A model generated the notes under the pieces. It was given only the letters and a program-made list of their open reading frames with translations, ran no database searches and had not been told where the DNA came from. Position numbers and translations under genes: made by a program. DNA of 64,000 nt from Caldimonas mangrovi (GTDB lineage: Bacteria > Pseudomonadota > Gammaproteobacteria > Burkholderiales > Burkholderiaceae_C): positions 186,001 to 250,000 of the forward strand of contig NZ_JAMKFE010000002.1 in the NCBI RefSeq assembly GCF_023721835.1, in the 5' to 3' direction. This document shows positions 1-8,787 of the stretch, in pieces (the stretch's first letter is position 1; every line of letters begins with the position of its first letter).

Positions 1-335
1 GCAACACCTCGATGGTGTCCCTCGACAAGGTGCTGCCCGCGAAGGAACAGGAAGCGGGTATCGACCCCGCGATCTGGCACAAGAGCCAGACCGACGAAGT
101 GCTGCTGAAGAAGCTGATCGAGGAGCACCACCGCTGGACCGGCTCGCTGCGCGCGCGCGAAATCCTCGATCGCTGGAATGAGGCACGCTCGAAGTTCGTG
201 AAGGTGTTCCCGCACGAGTACAAGCGCGCACTGGGCGAACTCAATGCGAAGAAGGAAGCTGACGCCACCATCGCGAAGGCGGCCGTCAAGGGGTCGGAGA
301 AGTCCGGCGGCAAGAGCACCAAGGCCAAGGCCTGA
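1..335 (+). CDS. gltB: Glutamate synthase large subunit, C-terminal end (partial)
   Basis: This is the tail of a gene that begins before the window; the reading frame is open from base 3. About 110 residues remain, ending in a Lys/Ala/Gly-rich stretch that looks like a flexible C-terminus. The piece carries no catalytic motif. The call rests on its sequence (a helical segment with [13 protein letters not shown], typical of the end of the NADPH-GOGAT alpha chain) and on its position 24 bases before gltD, the usual gltB-gltD order. GltB transfers the glutamine amide to 2-oxoglutarate in the cytoplasm. Confidence comes mainly from context. Confidence 0.85.
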   Translation, partial: NTSMVSLDKVLPAKEQEAGIDPAIWHKSQTDEVLLKKLIEEHHRWTGSLRAREILDRWNEARSKFVKVFPHEYKRALGELNAKKEADATIAKAAVKGSEKSGGKSTKAKA

Positions 336-359
336 GCGGCCGGACTTTAGGAGTAAGAA

Positions 360-1838
360 ATGGGAAAAGTCACTGGCTTCATGGAATACGAGCGGGTCGA
401 AGAGGCGTATGAGCCCGCTCCCACCCGGCTGAAGCACTACAAAGAGTTCGTCATCGGCCTGAAGGAAGACGAGGCGCGCGTGCAGGGGGCGCGCTGCATG
501 GATTGCGGCATTCCGTTCTGCAACAGCGGCTGCCCGGTCAACAACGTCATTCCCGACTTCAACGACCTCGTGTATCGCAACGAATGGCAGCGCGCGATCG
601 ACGTGCTGCACTCGACCAACAACTTCCCCGAGTTCACCGGGCGCATCTGCCCCGCGCCGTGCGAAGCGGCTTGCACGCTGAATTTCAACGACGAGGCGGT
701 CGGTATCAAGTCGGTCGAGCGCGCGATCATCGATCGCGCCTGGGCCGAGGGCTGGGTGGCGCCGCAGCCGTCGAAGATCAAGACGGGCAGGAAGGTCGCC
801 GTGATCGGCTCGGGCCCCGCCGGGCTGGCTGCGGCGCAGCAGCTTGCGCGCGTCGGCCATGACGTGACGGTGTTCGAGAAGAACGACCGCATCGGTGGCC
901 TGCTGCGCTACGGTATCCCCGACTTCAAGATGGAGAAGTCGCTGATCGACCGCCGCGTCCAGCAGATGGAGGCCGAGGGCGTGAGCTTCCGCACCGGGGT
1001 GCTGGTCGGCAAGATGCCCGAGGGCTCGAAGGTGACCAACCTTGCCAAGCAGACGGTGTCGCCCGAGCAATTGGCGAAAGAGTTCGACGCTGTGCTGCTG
1101 GCCGGCGGCGCCGAGCAGCCGCGCGATCTGCCGGCGCCCGGTCGCGACCTGGCCGGCGTGCACTTCGCGATGGAGTTCCTGCCGCAGCAGAACCGCGTCA
1201 ATGCCGGCGACCAGGTCAAGGACCAGATCATGGCGACCGGCAAGCACGTGATCGTGATCGGCGGCGGCGACACCGGCTCGGATTGCGTCGGTACCTCCAA
1301 CCGTCATGGCGCGGCGAGCGTGACGCAGTTCGAACTGATGCCGATGCCGCCTGAGCACGAGAACAAGGCGCTGACCTGGCCGTACTGGCCGTACAAGCTG
1401 CGCACGTCGTCGAGCCATGAAGAAGGCTGCGAGCGCGAATTCGCGATCGCGACCAAGGAGTTCATGGGCGGGGAAGGAAAGGACAGCGGCAAGCTTGCCG
1501 CGATCAAGACCGTCCGCGTCGAGTGGAAGGACGGCAAGATGGTCGAGGTGCCGGGTTCGGAGCAGGTGCTCAAGGCCGACCTCGTATTGCTGGCCATGGG
1601 CTTCGTCAGCCCGGTGGCGAGCGTGCTCGAATCCTTCGGCGTCGAGAAGGACGCGCGCGGCAACGCAAGAGCGAGCACCGACTTCATGGGCGGCTACCAG
1701 ACCAGCGTCGACAAGGTTTTTGCGGCGGGTGACATTCGCCGCGGCCAATCGCTCGTGGTGTGGGCGATTCGCGAGGGTCGGCAGGCTGCGCGCGCGGTCG
1801 ACGAGTTCCTGATGGGCGCCAGCGAGCTGCCGCGCTGA
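360..1838 (+). CDS. gltD: Glutamate synthase small (beta) subunit
   Basis: 492 residues, the usual length for GltD. It feeds electrons from NADPH through FAD and Fe-S clusters to the large subunit, which makes glutamate from glutamine and 2-oxoglutarate. The N-terminus holds cysteine clusters for 4Fe-4S binding (CMDCGIPFC, then CP around residues 48-60, and CPAPCEAAC near residue 100). A dinucleotide fold follows ([16 protein letters not shown], near residue 148), then a second one ([11 protein letters not shown], near 300) and the C-terminal FAD motif [14 protein letters not shown]. The ATG lies 11 bases after a GGAG-like ribosome site (taggagtaagaa). It forms an operon with the upstream gltB end. 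Confidence 0.96.
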   Translation: MGKVTGFMEYERVEEAYEPAPTRLKHYKEFVIGLKEDEARVQGARCMDCGIPFCNSGCPVNNVIPDFNDLVYRNEWQRAIDVLHSTNNFPEFTGRICPAPCEAACTLNFNDEAVGIKSVERAIIDRAWAEGWVAPQPSKIKTGRKVAVIGSGPAGLAAAQQLARVGHDVTVFEKNDRIGGLLRYGIPDFKMEKSLIDRRVQQMEAEGVSFRTGVLVGKMPEGSKVTNLAKQTVSPEQLAKEFDAVLLAGGAEQPRDLPAPGRDLAGVHFAMEFLPQQNRVNAGDQVKDQIMATGKHVIVIGGGDTGSDCVGTSNRHGAASVTQFELMPMPPEHENKALTWPYWPYKLRTSSSHEEGCEREFAIATKEFMGGEGKDSGKLAAIKTVRVEWKDGKMVEVPGSEQVLKADLVLLAMGFVSPVASVLESFGVEKDARGNARASTDFMGGYQTSVDKVFAAGDIRRGQSLVVWAIREGRQAARAVDEFLMGASELPR

Positions 1839-2114
1839 CGCCGGGCCAGGCGCCACAAAGGGCGGGCCGCAGTCGCTTTGCCGCAAGGCGCCGACAGCCC
1901 GGCCGCCGGCCTGCGGTGCAGGCCGGTTAACGCCGTCTTAAACCGCGCCGCGAAGAATGAGCGGCGCGAGCGGCCGTTGGATTGCCGCAACAATGCCTGC
2001 CGCGGGGCGGTCCTCCAGACGGGGGAGCTCCGCCATGGGCCCGAGTGTTTTCCCCTATCATCCGACGGCCGGTTGTTTCATGACACCGGCTTTTTGTTGA
2101 CTGGCCTTCTTCTG
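1839..2114. other. Intergenic region between gltD and mlaF, with two hairpins
   Basis: No gene is seen here. Two GC-rich inverted repeats stand out: CCGGCCTG/CAGGCCGG at 1906-1926 (5-base loop) and CGCGCCGC/GCGGCGCG at 1944-1968 (9-base loop). Neither is followed by a clear T-run, so termination of gltBD is plausible but not shown. The reading frame of mlaF is open back to 1878, but the ATG at 2115 gives the normal MlaF N-terminus. The mla promoter probably lies in the last 150 bases; I could not pick a convincing -35/-10 pair. Confidence 0.4.
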
Positions 2115-2942
2115 ATGTCTCCCCTCGTCTCAGCTCCCACCCCCACCACGCCGCTCGTCGAGTTGCGCGGCGTGAGCTTCGGCTACGGCGAGCGCTTGAT
2201 CCTCGAGGAAGTGAGCCTGCAGGTCCCCCGCGGCAAGGTGATCGCTCTGATGGGCGCTTCCGGCGGCGGCAAGACCACCGTGTTGCGGTTGATCGGGCGG
2301 CAGGTGACGGCTCAGGCCGGCCAGGTGCTGTTCGACGGCGCCGACGTGGGCACCATGGACCCGCGGCAGTTGTATGCGGCACGCCGGCGCATGGGCATGC
2401 TGTTCCAGTTCGGGGCGCTATTCACCGATCTGTCGGTGTTCGACAACGTCGCTTTTCCGCTGCGCGAGCACACACGCCTGCCCGAAAGCATGATCCGCGA
2501 CCTGGTACTGATGAAGCTCAACGCTGTCGGCCTGCGTGGTGCGCGGAACCTGATGCCCGCCGAAGTGTCGGGTGGCATGGCGCGGCGTGTCGCGCTGGCC
2601 CGTGCGATCGCGCTCGACCCGGATCTGATCATGTACGACGAGCCGTTCGCCGGGCTCGACCCGATTTCGATGGGTGTCGCGGCACGGCTGATCCGCCAGC
2701 TGAACGACACGCTCGGCGTGACCAGCATCGTGGTCTCGCATGACGTCGACGAGACCTTCCTGATCGCCGACCACGTCGTGTTCCTGGCCAACGGCCGCAT
2801 CGCGGCACAGGGCTCACCGGCCGAGATGCGTGCTTCGAGCGACCCGCTGGTCCGGCAGTTCGTCGACGCGCAACCCGACGGCCCGGTGCGCTTCCACTAC
2901 CCGGCTTCATCGGTGGCGGAAGATTTCCGCATGAGGGCCTGA
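2115..2942 (+). CDS. mlaF: MlaF, ATPase of the phospholipid transport ABC complex
   Basis: 275 residues with a full ABC ATPase set: Walker A GASGGGKT (about residue 46), a Q-loop (MLFQFGALF), signature VSGGMARR, Walker [14 protein letters not shown] and the switch His in VVSHDVDE. With MlaE, MlaD and MlaB it forms the inner-membrane machine that moves phospholipids between the membranes to keep outer-membrane lipid asymmetry. The frame is open upstream, but ATG 2115 starts the family-typical N-terminus; earlier codons read as unrelated Arg/Ala-rich sequence. First gene of mlaFEDACB; only two bases separate its stop from mlaE. Confidence 0.93.
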   Translation: MSPLVSAPTPTTPLVELRGVSFGYGERLILEEVSLQVPRGKVIALMGASGGGKTTVLRLIGRQVTAQAGQVLFDGADVGTMDPRQLYAARRRMGMLFQFGALFTDLSVFDNVAFPLREHTRLPESMIRDLVLMKLNAVGLRGARNLMPAEVSGGMARRVALARAIALDPDLIMYDEPFAGLDPISMGVAARLIRQLNDTLGVTSIVVSHDVDETFLIADHVVFLANGRIAAQGSPAEMRASSDPLVRQFVDAQPDGPVRFHYPASSVAEDFRMRA

Positions 2943-2944
2943 CC

Positions 2945-3730
2945 ATGCTGGGCTTCCTGCATCCCTCGCGCGTAGGTTTCGCGGTCAGAAGCAAGCTGAA
3001 CGACATCGGCTGGTCCGCGCGGCTGCTTCTCAGGCTGGTGCTGCTTGGCGGCCGGGCGTTCGCGCGCGGCCGACTCGTGGTCGACCAGCTGCATTTCCTC
3101 GGCAACTATTCGCTGGCGATCATCACCGTCTCGGGCTTGTTCGTCGGCTTCGTACTCGGGTTGCAGGGGTACTACACCCTGCAGCGCTACGGATCTTCCG
3201 AAGCGCTCGGGCTGCTCGTCGCGCTGTCGCTGGTGCGTGAACTGGGACCTGTGGTCAGCGCCTTGTTGTTCGCAGGGCGGGCCGGCACTTCGCTGACGGC
3301 CGAGATCGGCCTGATGAAAGCAGGCGAGCAACTGACCGCGATGGAGATGATGGCAGTCGACCCGGTGCAACGCGTGCTGGCGCCGCGTTTCTGGGCCGGA
3401 GTGATCGCGATGCCCCTGCTGGCGGCCGTGTTCAGCGCGGTCGGCATCATCGGCGGCTGGGTGGTCGGCGTGCTGCTGATCGGTGTCGACGAAGGCGGCT
3501 TCTGGTCACAGATGCAAAGCGGCGTCGATGTCTGGGCCGACGTCGGCAACGGCATCATCAAGAGTTTCGTGTTCGGTGTGACGGTCACTTTCGTGGCGCT
3601 GCTGCAAGGCTACGCCTGCAAGCCGACCCCCGAAGGCGTGTCTCGCGCCACCACGCGCACCGTGGTCATGGCTTCGCTGGCGGTGCTGGGGCTGGACTTC
3701 GTGCTCACGGCCTTGATGTTCTCGATATAA
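2945..3730 (+). CDS. mlaE: MlaE, permease of the phospholipid transport ABC complex
   Basis: 261 residues, the usual MlaE length, with an amphipathic N-terminal region and about five hydrophobic segments. The family core [19 protein letters not shown], followed by [17 protein letters not shown] and later [11 protein letters not shown], is clearly visible. It is the inner-membrane permease of the Mla system, coupled to MlaF. It follows mlaF directly. A 170-base gap separates it from mlaD, unusual in an otherwise tight operon and containing a piece of a dispersed GC-rich repeat. Confidence 0.94.
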   Translation: MLGFLHPSRVGFAVRSKLNDIGWSARLLLRLVLLGGRAFARGRLVVDQLHFLGNYSLAIITVSGLFVGFVLGLQGYYTLQRYGSSEALGLLVALSLVRELGPVVSALLFAGRAGTSLTAEIGLMKAGEQLTAMEMMAVDPVQRVLAPRFWAGVIAMPLLAAVFSAVGIIGGWVVGVLLIGVDEGGFWSQMQSGVDVWADVGNGIIKSFVFGVTVTFVALLQGYACKPTPEGVSRATTRTVVMASLAVLGLDFVLTALMFSI

Positions 3731-3763
3731 GGGCGATGGAACACCTTCGGCGCCTTGGACGAC

Positions 3764-3785
3764 CCGGCGGAGCCGGATCCGCGGC
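3764..3785 (-). repeat. Partial copy of a dispersed GC-rich hairpin repeat core
   Basis: Read on the minus strand this segment contains GCGGATCCGGCTCCGCCGG, the core also present in the longer elements at 21882-21952 and 59198-59275. The other hairpins of those elements are absent here. It lies in the 170-base gap between mlaE and mlaD. The match is direct; whether it is a decayed copy or chance similarity in GC-rich DNA is uncertain. Confidence 0.45.
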
Positions 3786-3900
3786 GGCCCTGGATTTTGC
3801 CGGCGCATGCCCTCGTGGACGGCCGGAACCACCCGCTGTCGCCGGCGGACCACTGAAGAACCTTGGATGGCGGCGCTGATGCCGCCGAGGAGAGCAGACG

Positions 3901-4389
3901 ATGCAGAAGTCTCGTCATGACATATGGGTCGGATTGTTCGTGCTGATCGGCGCGGCGGCCGTGTTGTTTCTCGCGTTGAAGGCCGGCAACCTGGTCAGTC
4001 TGTCGTTCGAGCCCACCTATTACGTCGACGCCCGCTTCGACAACATCGGTGGATTGAAGCCGCGTGCGCCGGTCAAGAGTGCAGGGGTGGTCGTCGGGCG
4101 CGTCGAGTCGATCCGCTTCGACGACAAGATCTATCAGGCGAGGGTGCGGCTCGAACTGGAGCGGCGCTACGTGTTTCCGAAGGACAGTTCGGCCAAAATC
4201 CTCACCTCGGGATTGCTCGGCGAGCAGTACATCGGTCTGGAGCCGGGCGCCGAGGAAAGCAATCTGGCGGTCGGCGACGTGATCACGCAGACGCAGTCGG
4301 CGGTCGTGCTCGAGAACCTGATCAGCCAGTTCCTCTACAACCGGGCTGCCGAAGGTCCGAGCGCACCGGCCGGGGGGGGCAAGCCGTGA
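3901..4389 (+). CDS. mlaD: MlaD, MCE-domain lipid-binding subunit
   Basis: 162 residues. One transmembrane helix near the N-terminus (IWVGLFVLIGAAAVLFLALK) is followed by a single MCE domain (FDNIGGLKPRAPVKSAGVVVG, then SGLLGEQYIGLEPG). MlaD forms the hexameric periplasmic ring on MlaFEB that receives phospholipid from MlaC. The tail ends in a short Gly/Ala/Pro stretch. A GAGGAG ribosome site precedes the ATG. Its stop overlaps the GTG start of mlaA, so the two are translationally coupled. Confidence 0.93.
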   Translation: MQKSRHDIWVGLFVLIGAAAVLFLALKAGNLVSLSFEPTYYVDARFDNIGGLKPRAPVKSAGVVVGRVESIRFDDKIYQARVRLELERRYVFPKDSSAKILTSGLLGEQYIGLEPGAEESNLAVGDVITQTQSAVVLENLISQFLYNRAAEGPSAPAGGGKP

Positions 4390-5156
4390 AGTTCCGGTCC
4401 AGTCTTCTTCGTTTGCTGGGCGTGGTGTCGGCCGTCGCCGCGCTGGGCGGGTGCGCAAGCAACCCGCGCGACCCGCTGGAGCCGATGAACCGCAAGGTGT
4501 ATGCCTTCAACGATGCGGTGGACCGGGCGGTGCTCAAGCCGGTGGCGACCGCTTACCGCGACACGGTGCCGAGCCCGGTGCGCACCGGCGTCACGCACTT
4601 CTTCTCCAACCTCAGCGACGCGTGGTCGGCCATCAACGCCTTCCTGCAGTTCAAGGCGGAAGCGGGCTTGCGCAACACGATGCGCTTCAGCATGAACACC
4701 TTCCTCGGGCTGGGCGGGTTGCTGGATATCGCCACCGAGGCGGGCATCGAGCCGCAGTACGAGGATTTCGGCCAGACGCTGGCCCGCTGGGGCATGGGTT
4801 CCGGGCCCTACGTGGTGCTGCCGCTGCTTGGGCCCTCGACGTTGCGCGACACGGCAGCGCTGCCGCTCGACATGAAGGCGGCAGGCTATGCTTTCCGGCA
4901 CGACCCCCAAACGCAGTTCGGCCTGAACGGTCTGCGCCTCGTGAACGCAAGAGCGAGGGCCTTGTCGGTCACCAGCATGATCGGCGACGCTGCGCTCGAT
5001 CCTTACCTGTTCGTTCGCGACGCCTATCTTCAGCGGCGTCTCAACCTGGTCCACGACGGCGATCCGCCTGACAACGGCGACAGCTACGAGGACGGCGAAG
5101 AACTGGACGACCCGAGCGTTGAACCATCGGGCGCCGCGCCGGTCTCAACCGACTGA
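4386..5156 (+). CDS. mlaA: MlaA (VacJ-type), outer-membrane lipoprotein
   Basis: 256 residues from a GTG start that overlaps the mlaD stop. The frame is open further upstream, but this start gives a proper lipoprotein signal: KFRSSLLRLLGVVSAVAALGGC, lipobox LGGC at about residue 22. The mature part carries the VacJ signature DPLEPMNRKVYAFNDAVDRAV and PGPYVVLPLLGPSTLRDT (here SGPYVVLPLLGPSTLRD). MlaA removes mislocalised phospholipid from the outer leaflet and passes it to MlaC. In E. coli mlaA is unlinked; in this operon it sits between mlaD and mlaC. The C-terminus is acidic and may be disordered. Confidence 0.93.
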   Translation: MKFRSSLLRLLGVVSAVAALGGCASNPRDPLEPMNRKVYAFNDAVDRAVLKPVATAYRDTVPSPVRTGVTHFFSNLSDAWSAINAFLQFKAEAGLRNTMRFSMNTFLGLGGLLDIATEAGIEPQYEDFGQTLARWGMGSGPYVVLPLLGPSTLRDTAALPLDMKAAGYAFRHDPQTQFGLNGLRLVNARARALSVTSMIGDAALDPYLFVRDAYLQRRLNLVHDGDPPDNGDSYEDGEELDDPSVEPSGAAPVSTD

Positions 5157-5194
5157 GCTTGCAGGGGAAGTCCCCCATTGGAAAAGGAAAAGTG

Positions 5195-5809
5195 ATGAAT
5201 CGTCGAGGTTTTGCTGCAGCGTGTATCAGTGCGGTGTTGTTCGTGTCCGGCGGTGCCTGGGCCCAGCAGGCACCCGATGCGCTGATCCGCGAGGTGTCGC
5301 AGGACGTGATCGACACAGCCCGCAATGACAAGGCGATCCAGGCGGGCGACCTGCAGCGCATCGTCGCACTGGTCGACGCCAAGATCCTGCCGCATGTGAA
5401 CTTCCAGCGCATGACGGCTTCGGCTGTCGGCCGCTACTGGCGCCAGGCCACCCCGGAGCAGCGCCAGCGCCTGCAGGAAGAATTCAAGCAGTTGCTGATG
5501 CGCACCTATGCCGGCGCGTTGTCACAGGTGAAGGACCAGCAGGTCCACATGAAACCGATGCGTGCGGCGCCGGAGGACACCGAGGTGATCGTGCGCACGG
5601 AGGTGCGCGGCAAGGGTGAGCCGGTGCAGGTCGACTACCGGCTCCAGAAGACGCCCGCCGGCTGGAAGATCTACGACGTCAATGTGCTGGGTGTGTGGCT
5701 GGTCGAGAACTACCGCAACACGTTTGCACAGGAGATCGGCCAGGGCGGCATCGACGGCTTGATCAACAAGCTCGCCGAGCGTAACAAGGCTGCCGCCGGC
5801 CAGAGCTGA
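5195..5809 (+). CDS. mlaC: MlaC, periplasmic phospholipid shuttle protein
   Basis: 204 residues. The start at 5195 follows a purine-rich ribosome site (ggaaaaggaaaag) and gives a Sec signal MNRRGFAAACISAVLFVSG with cleavage after AWA; a longer in-frame start at 5159 would spoil the signal peptide. The mature protein has the Ttg2D/MlaC fold motifs ILPHVNFQRMTASAVGRYWR and YDVNVLGVWLVENYR. It carries phospholipids across the periplasm between MlaA and MlaD. The gene lies 38 bases after mlaA. Confidence 0.93.
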   Translation: MNRRGFAAACISAVLFVSGGAWAQQAPDALIREVSQDVIDTARNDKAIQAGDLQRIVALVDAKILPHVNFQRMTASAVGRYWRQATPEQRQRLQEEFKQLLMRTYAGALSQVKDQQVHMKPMRAAPEDTEVIVRTEVRGKGEPVQVDYRLQKTPAGWKIYDVNVLGVWLVENYRNTFAQEIGQGGIDGLINKLAERNKAAAGQS

Positions 5810-5821
5810 AGGTCAGGACCG

Positions 5822-6094
5822 ATGCTGCTGCTGCCCGACCGTCTGACCGTAGACGAAGCCAACGACACGCTGCGCATGCTGCAGCAGGGCCTCAAGCGCG
5901 AGCCGGGCGACCGGCTCGTCGTGGATGCGGGCGCGCTGCGGCATTTCGACTCTTCGGCACTCGCGGTGCTGCTCGAATGCGAGAGGCTCGCTGTCGCCGG
6001 CGGCAAGCGCTTCGAGGTGCAGCAACTGCCATCCAAGCTGCGCGAATTGGCGGGCTTGTACGGGATCGGGGAACTGCTGCCGACGGCCGGCTGA
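5822..6094 (+). CDS. mlaB: MlaB, STAS-domain subunit of the Mla complex
   Basis: 90 residues forming one STAS domain, with the LVVDAGALRHFDSSALAVLL strand-helix segment where the conserved DSS motif sits. MlaB binds MlaF in the cytoplasm and is needed for stability and activity of the complex. It is the last gene of the operon, 12 bases after mlaC. A strong hairpin at 6116-6137 follows. Confidence 0.88.
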   Translation: MLLLPDRLTVDEANDTLRMLQQGLKREPGDRLVVDAGALRHFDSSALAVLLECERLAVAGGKRFEVQQLPSKLRELAGLYGIGELLPTAG

Positions 6095-6115
6095 TGGCCG
6101 CTTCGCCGGCGACGA

Positions 6116-6137
6116 AACGGGGGCCGTGGCCCCCGTT
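6116..6137. terminator. Hairpin between convergent mlaB and hexR
   Basis: AACGGGGGCC pairs perfectly with GGCCCCCGTT around a 2-base loop. It sits between the mlaB stop and the end of the convergent regulator gene, so it could end transcription from both sides. The U-tract is weak on both strands (gctcatt after it), so it is a hairpin seen directly and a terminator by inference. Confidence 0.6.
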
Positions 6138-6139
6138 GC

Positions 6140-6994
6140 TCATTCCGGTTGGGCGTAGCGTTTCGCGCGCAGGTTGCGCTTGATCTCCTGCAGCATCGGG
6201 CGCAGGTGCTCACCCAGGCGCAGTGCGACGCCGGTGGTCAGGATGTCGATGATCATCAGGTGCAACAGGCGCGAGACCATCGGGCTGTAGCGGTCGTAGT
6301 CTTCCGGGTGGTCGGCGGCCAGCAGGATCTGCGCCTGTTGCGCCAGCGGCGAACCGCTGGCGGTAACGACGATCGTGGTGGCGCCCTTCTTGCGGGCGAT
6401 CTCGGCGGCGTCGAGCAGGTCGCGGCTGCGACCCGAGTTCGAGATCACCACGACGCAGTCCCCGGGCTTCAGCATCGTCGCGCTCATCACCTGCACGTGG
6501 CCGTCGCTGCAGGCCACCGCATTGACGCCGAGCCGGAAGAACTTGTGCTGCGCGTCCTGCGCGACGATGCCCGAATTGCCGACGCCGTAGAACTCGATGC
6601 GCCTCCCCTGGCGGCCCGCTTCGGCGAGCGCCTCCATCGCGCGTTCGAACGCGTGACTGGCCGCGTCGTTGCGGAACTTCAGCAGTGCCGACACCGTGTT
6701 GTCGATCACCTTGACGATGATGTCGGACGGCTTGTCGTCCTCGTCGACCGAGCGGTGCACGAAGGGCACGCCCTCATTGACGCTGCCGGCGAGCTTGAGC
6801 TTGAAGTCGGCCAGCCCGTCGTAGCCGACGCTGCGGCAGAAGCGCACCACCGTCGGTTTGCTCACGTGCGAGCGCTCAGCCAGCTCAGCCACCGGCAGGC
6901 TCGCGAAACTGCGCGGATCGGCCAGCACCAGCTTCGCGACGCGCTGCTCGGCCGGCGGCAAGGCCGGGATCGACGCCCTGATGCGGTCCAGCAT
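6140..6994 (-). CDS. hexR: RpiR/HexR-family transcriptional regulator of sugar metabolism
   Basis: 284 residues: an N-terminal helix-turn-helix (VAELAERSHVSKPTVVRFCR, about residues 34-53) and a C-terminal SIS sugar-phosphate-binding domain (FYGVGNSGIVAQDAQHKF, then VVISNSGRSRDLL). Proteins of this type bind KDPG or other sugar phosphates and repress glucose-6-phosphate and Entner-Doudoroff genes. It lies 38 bases downstream of zwf on the same strand, after a GGAG ribosome site, so zwf and hexR are probably co-transcribed. The HexR name rests on the zwf linkage; RpiR family membership is more certain. Confidence 0.85.
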   Translation of the reverse strand: MLDRIRASIPALPPAEQRVAKLVLADPRSFASLPVAELAERSHVSKPTVVRFCRSVGYDGLADFKLKLAGSVNEGVPFVHRSVDEDDKPSDIIVKVIDNTVSALLKFRNDAASHAFERAMEALAEAGRQGRRIEFYGVGNSGIVAQDAQHKFFRLGVNAVACSDGHVQVMSATMLKPGDCVVVISNSGRSRDLLDAAEIARKKGATTIVVTASGSPLAQQAQILLAADHPEDYDRYSPMVSRLLHLMIIDILTTGVALRLGEHLRPMLQEIKRNLRAKRYAQPE

Positions 6995-7032
6995 GTCTTA
7001 CTCCTCAGCGCGACACGGGAGCGGTCGCTTCG

Positions 7033-8481
7033 TCACTGTTCCTCGGACCACGTGAAACCGTCGCGCGCCACCAGTGCACTGGCAGCCGGTGGACCCCAGC
7101 TGCCGGCGTTGTAGCCGCGCAGGCCGTTGCCGTCGCGGCCCCATGCCTCGAGAATGGGCTCGACCCAGCGCCACGCCTGCTCCTGCTCGTCGGAACGCAC
7201 GAACAGGTTCAGGCGACCGGCGATCGCATCGAGCAGCAGGCGTTCGTAGGCACCGACGCGCTCCGTCGGAAAGGCCTTGTCGAAGTCGAGGTCGAGGAAC
7301 ACCGGCGACAGCGTCTCGTGCTGGCCGCCGGTGCCCTTGGCCGCAAGCAGGTGCAGCTCCAGGCCGTCTTCCGGCTGCAGCTTGATGACAAGCTTGTTCG
7401 GCTGGTTCTCGCCGGGAAAGATGCTGTGCGGCGCCGGGCGGAAGTTGACGACGATCTCTGCGTCGCGTGCGGCCAGGCGCTTGCCGGTGCGCAGGTAGAA
7501 GGGCACGCCGGCCCAGCGCCAGTTCTGCACCTCGGTGCGCAGCGCGACGAAGGTTTCGCAGCGGCTCCCGGGCGGCACTTTCACTTCGTCCGGATAGCCC
7601 GGCACGGCCTTGCCGTCGACGTTGCCGGCACGGTACTGGCCGCGCACCACGTCGCGCACCACGGTTTCGGGAGTGAACGGCTTCAGCGAGCGCAGCACCT
7701 TGAGCTTTTCATCGCGGATGGCGTCCGCGTCGCTGGTGGACGGCGGCTCCATCGCGATCATCGTGAGCAGCTGCAGCGCGTGGTTCTGGATCATGTCGCG
7801 CAAGGCACCGGTGCGGTCGTAGAAGTCGCCGCGCGTGCCGACGCCGATGCTCTCTGCCAGCGTGATCTGGATGTTGGCGATGCTTTCGCGGCGCCACAGC
7901 GGCTCGAACAGCGCGTTGCCGAAGCGCAGCGCCATCAGGTTTTGCACCGAAGGCTTGCCGAGATAGTGGTCGATGCGGAACGCCTGGTTCTCGTCGAACA
8001 CCGAGCGCACCACGCGGTTGATCTCCTGCGCGCTCTTCAAATCGTGGCCGAGCGGTTTTTCGAGCACGACGCGAATGTGAGGCTCGTTGAGGCCGGCGGC
8101 ACCGAGTTGCTCGCAGATGACCGGGAACAGGTGCGGGCTGGTCGCGAGGTAGAGCACCACGGTGTCGGCGTTGCGCTCGCCCAGCCAGGACTTCAGTCGC
8201 TGGTAGTGCTCCGGCTGCGACAGGTCGACCCGGCGGTAGAAGATCAGCTCGGCGAAACGGGCGAATTCCTCGTCGCTTGGACGCTTTGGCGTGTCGACTT
8301 CCTGGAAACGCTCTTTGAGCCAGACACGGTACTGCTCATCGGATTGGTCGTCGCGCGCGACCGCGAGGATGCGGCCGCCTGGCGGCAGCTTGCCGTGCCG
8401 AAACGCCTGGAACAGGGCCGGCATCAGCTTGCGCCACGTGAGATCGCCCGTACCGCCGAAGAAAACCAGATCGAAGGACAT
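7033..8481 (-). CDS. zwf: Glucose-6-phosphate 1-dehydrogenase
   Basis: 482 residues, normal for bacterial G6PDH. It oxidises glucose-6-phosphate to 6-phosphogluconolactone with NADP(H) formation in the cytoplasm. The N-terminal dinucleotide motif FGGTGDLTWRKLMPA and the active-site signature RIDHYLGKPSVQNLMALRF (near residue 168) are intact, as is EKPLGHD. First gene of a zwf-hexR unit, divergent from tal-pgi, so both arms share the 8482-8787 regulatory region. Confidence 0.96.
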   Translation of the reverse strand: MSFDLVFFGGTGDLTWRKLMPALFQAFRHGKLPPGGRILAVARDDQSDEQYRVWLKERFQEVDTPKRPSDEEFARFAELIFYRRVDLSQPEHYQRLKSWLGERNADTVVLYLATSPHLFPVICEQLGAAGLNEPHIRVVLEKPLGHDLKSAQEINRVVRSVFDENQAFRIDHYLGKPSVQNLMALRFGNALFEPLWRRESIANIQITLAESIGVGTRGDFYDRTGALRDMIQNHALQLLTMIAMEPPSTSDADAIRDEKLKVLRSLKPFTPETVVRDVVRGQYRAGNVDGKAVPGYPDEVKVPPGSRCETFVALRTEVQNWRWAGVPFYLRTGKRLAARDAEIVVNFRPAPHSIFPGENQPNKLVIKLQPEDGLELHLLAAKGTGGQHETLSPVFLDLDFDKAFPTERVGAYERLLLDAIAGRLNLFVRSDEQEQAWRWVEPILEAWGRDGNGLRGYNAGSWGPPAASALVARDGFTWSEEQ

Positions 8482-8787
8482 GATCGTGAAACGGTAACCG
8501 TTGGAAAAGCGGGCACGCCGGCCCGAACTTCCGGCAGCAGTGCTATCAGCCCGCGGGTGTAATAAAGTTTCACAACGATGATGCCGCCAATTTCGGCTTC
8601 CGTCAATTCACCAAGGCCTGCAGCTTGGCTGCCGGAAGGGTGGAAAGGCGCCGATTACAGGCGGGTTACGGGGTAACCTTGTTACCATGCGTGCCTTGCC
8701 GAAGCACGCTGCCTGTCGTGGCCGTCGGCAAAAGCCGCCACGACCAGCGCCGACAATTCGGTTTTGCACCGTTTCTCTGGACCGACC
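8482..8787. promoter_or_regulatory. Divergent zwf / tal control region with palindromes
   Basis: This 306-base region holds no gene. Visible symmetric elements are AACGGTAACCGTT at 8490-8502 (perfect, just upstream of the zwf start), TGTAATAAAGTTTCACA at 8558-8574 (left half like the TGTAAT half-site reported for HexR, right half imperfect), and GGTTACGGGGTAACC at 8664-8678 followed by another GTTACC at 8681-8686. The GTTACC half-site thus recurs in both leaders. These are candidate operators for HexR or a LacI-type gluconate regulator; the assignment is inference. Confidence 0.5.

Noticed and set aside
1662-1675. AACGCAAGAGCGAG in gltD also found in mlaA at 4944-4957
   Set aside because: A 14-base match inside two unrelated genes, with no structure or flanking similarity; probably chance.
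1878-2114. N-terminal extension of mlaF
   Set aside because: The extra residues are unlike MlaF and the ATG at 2115 gives the normal start.
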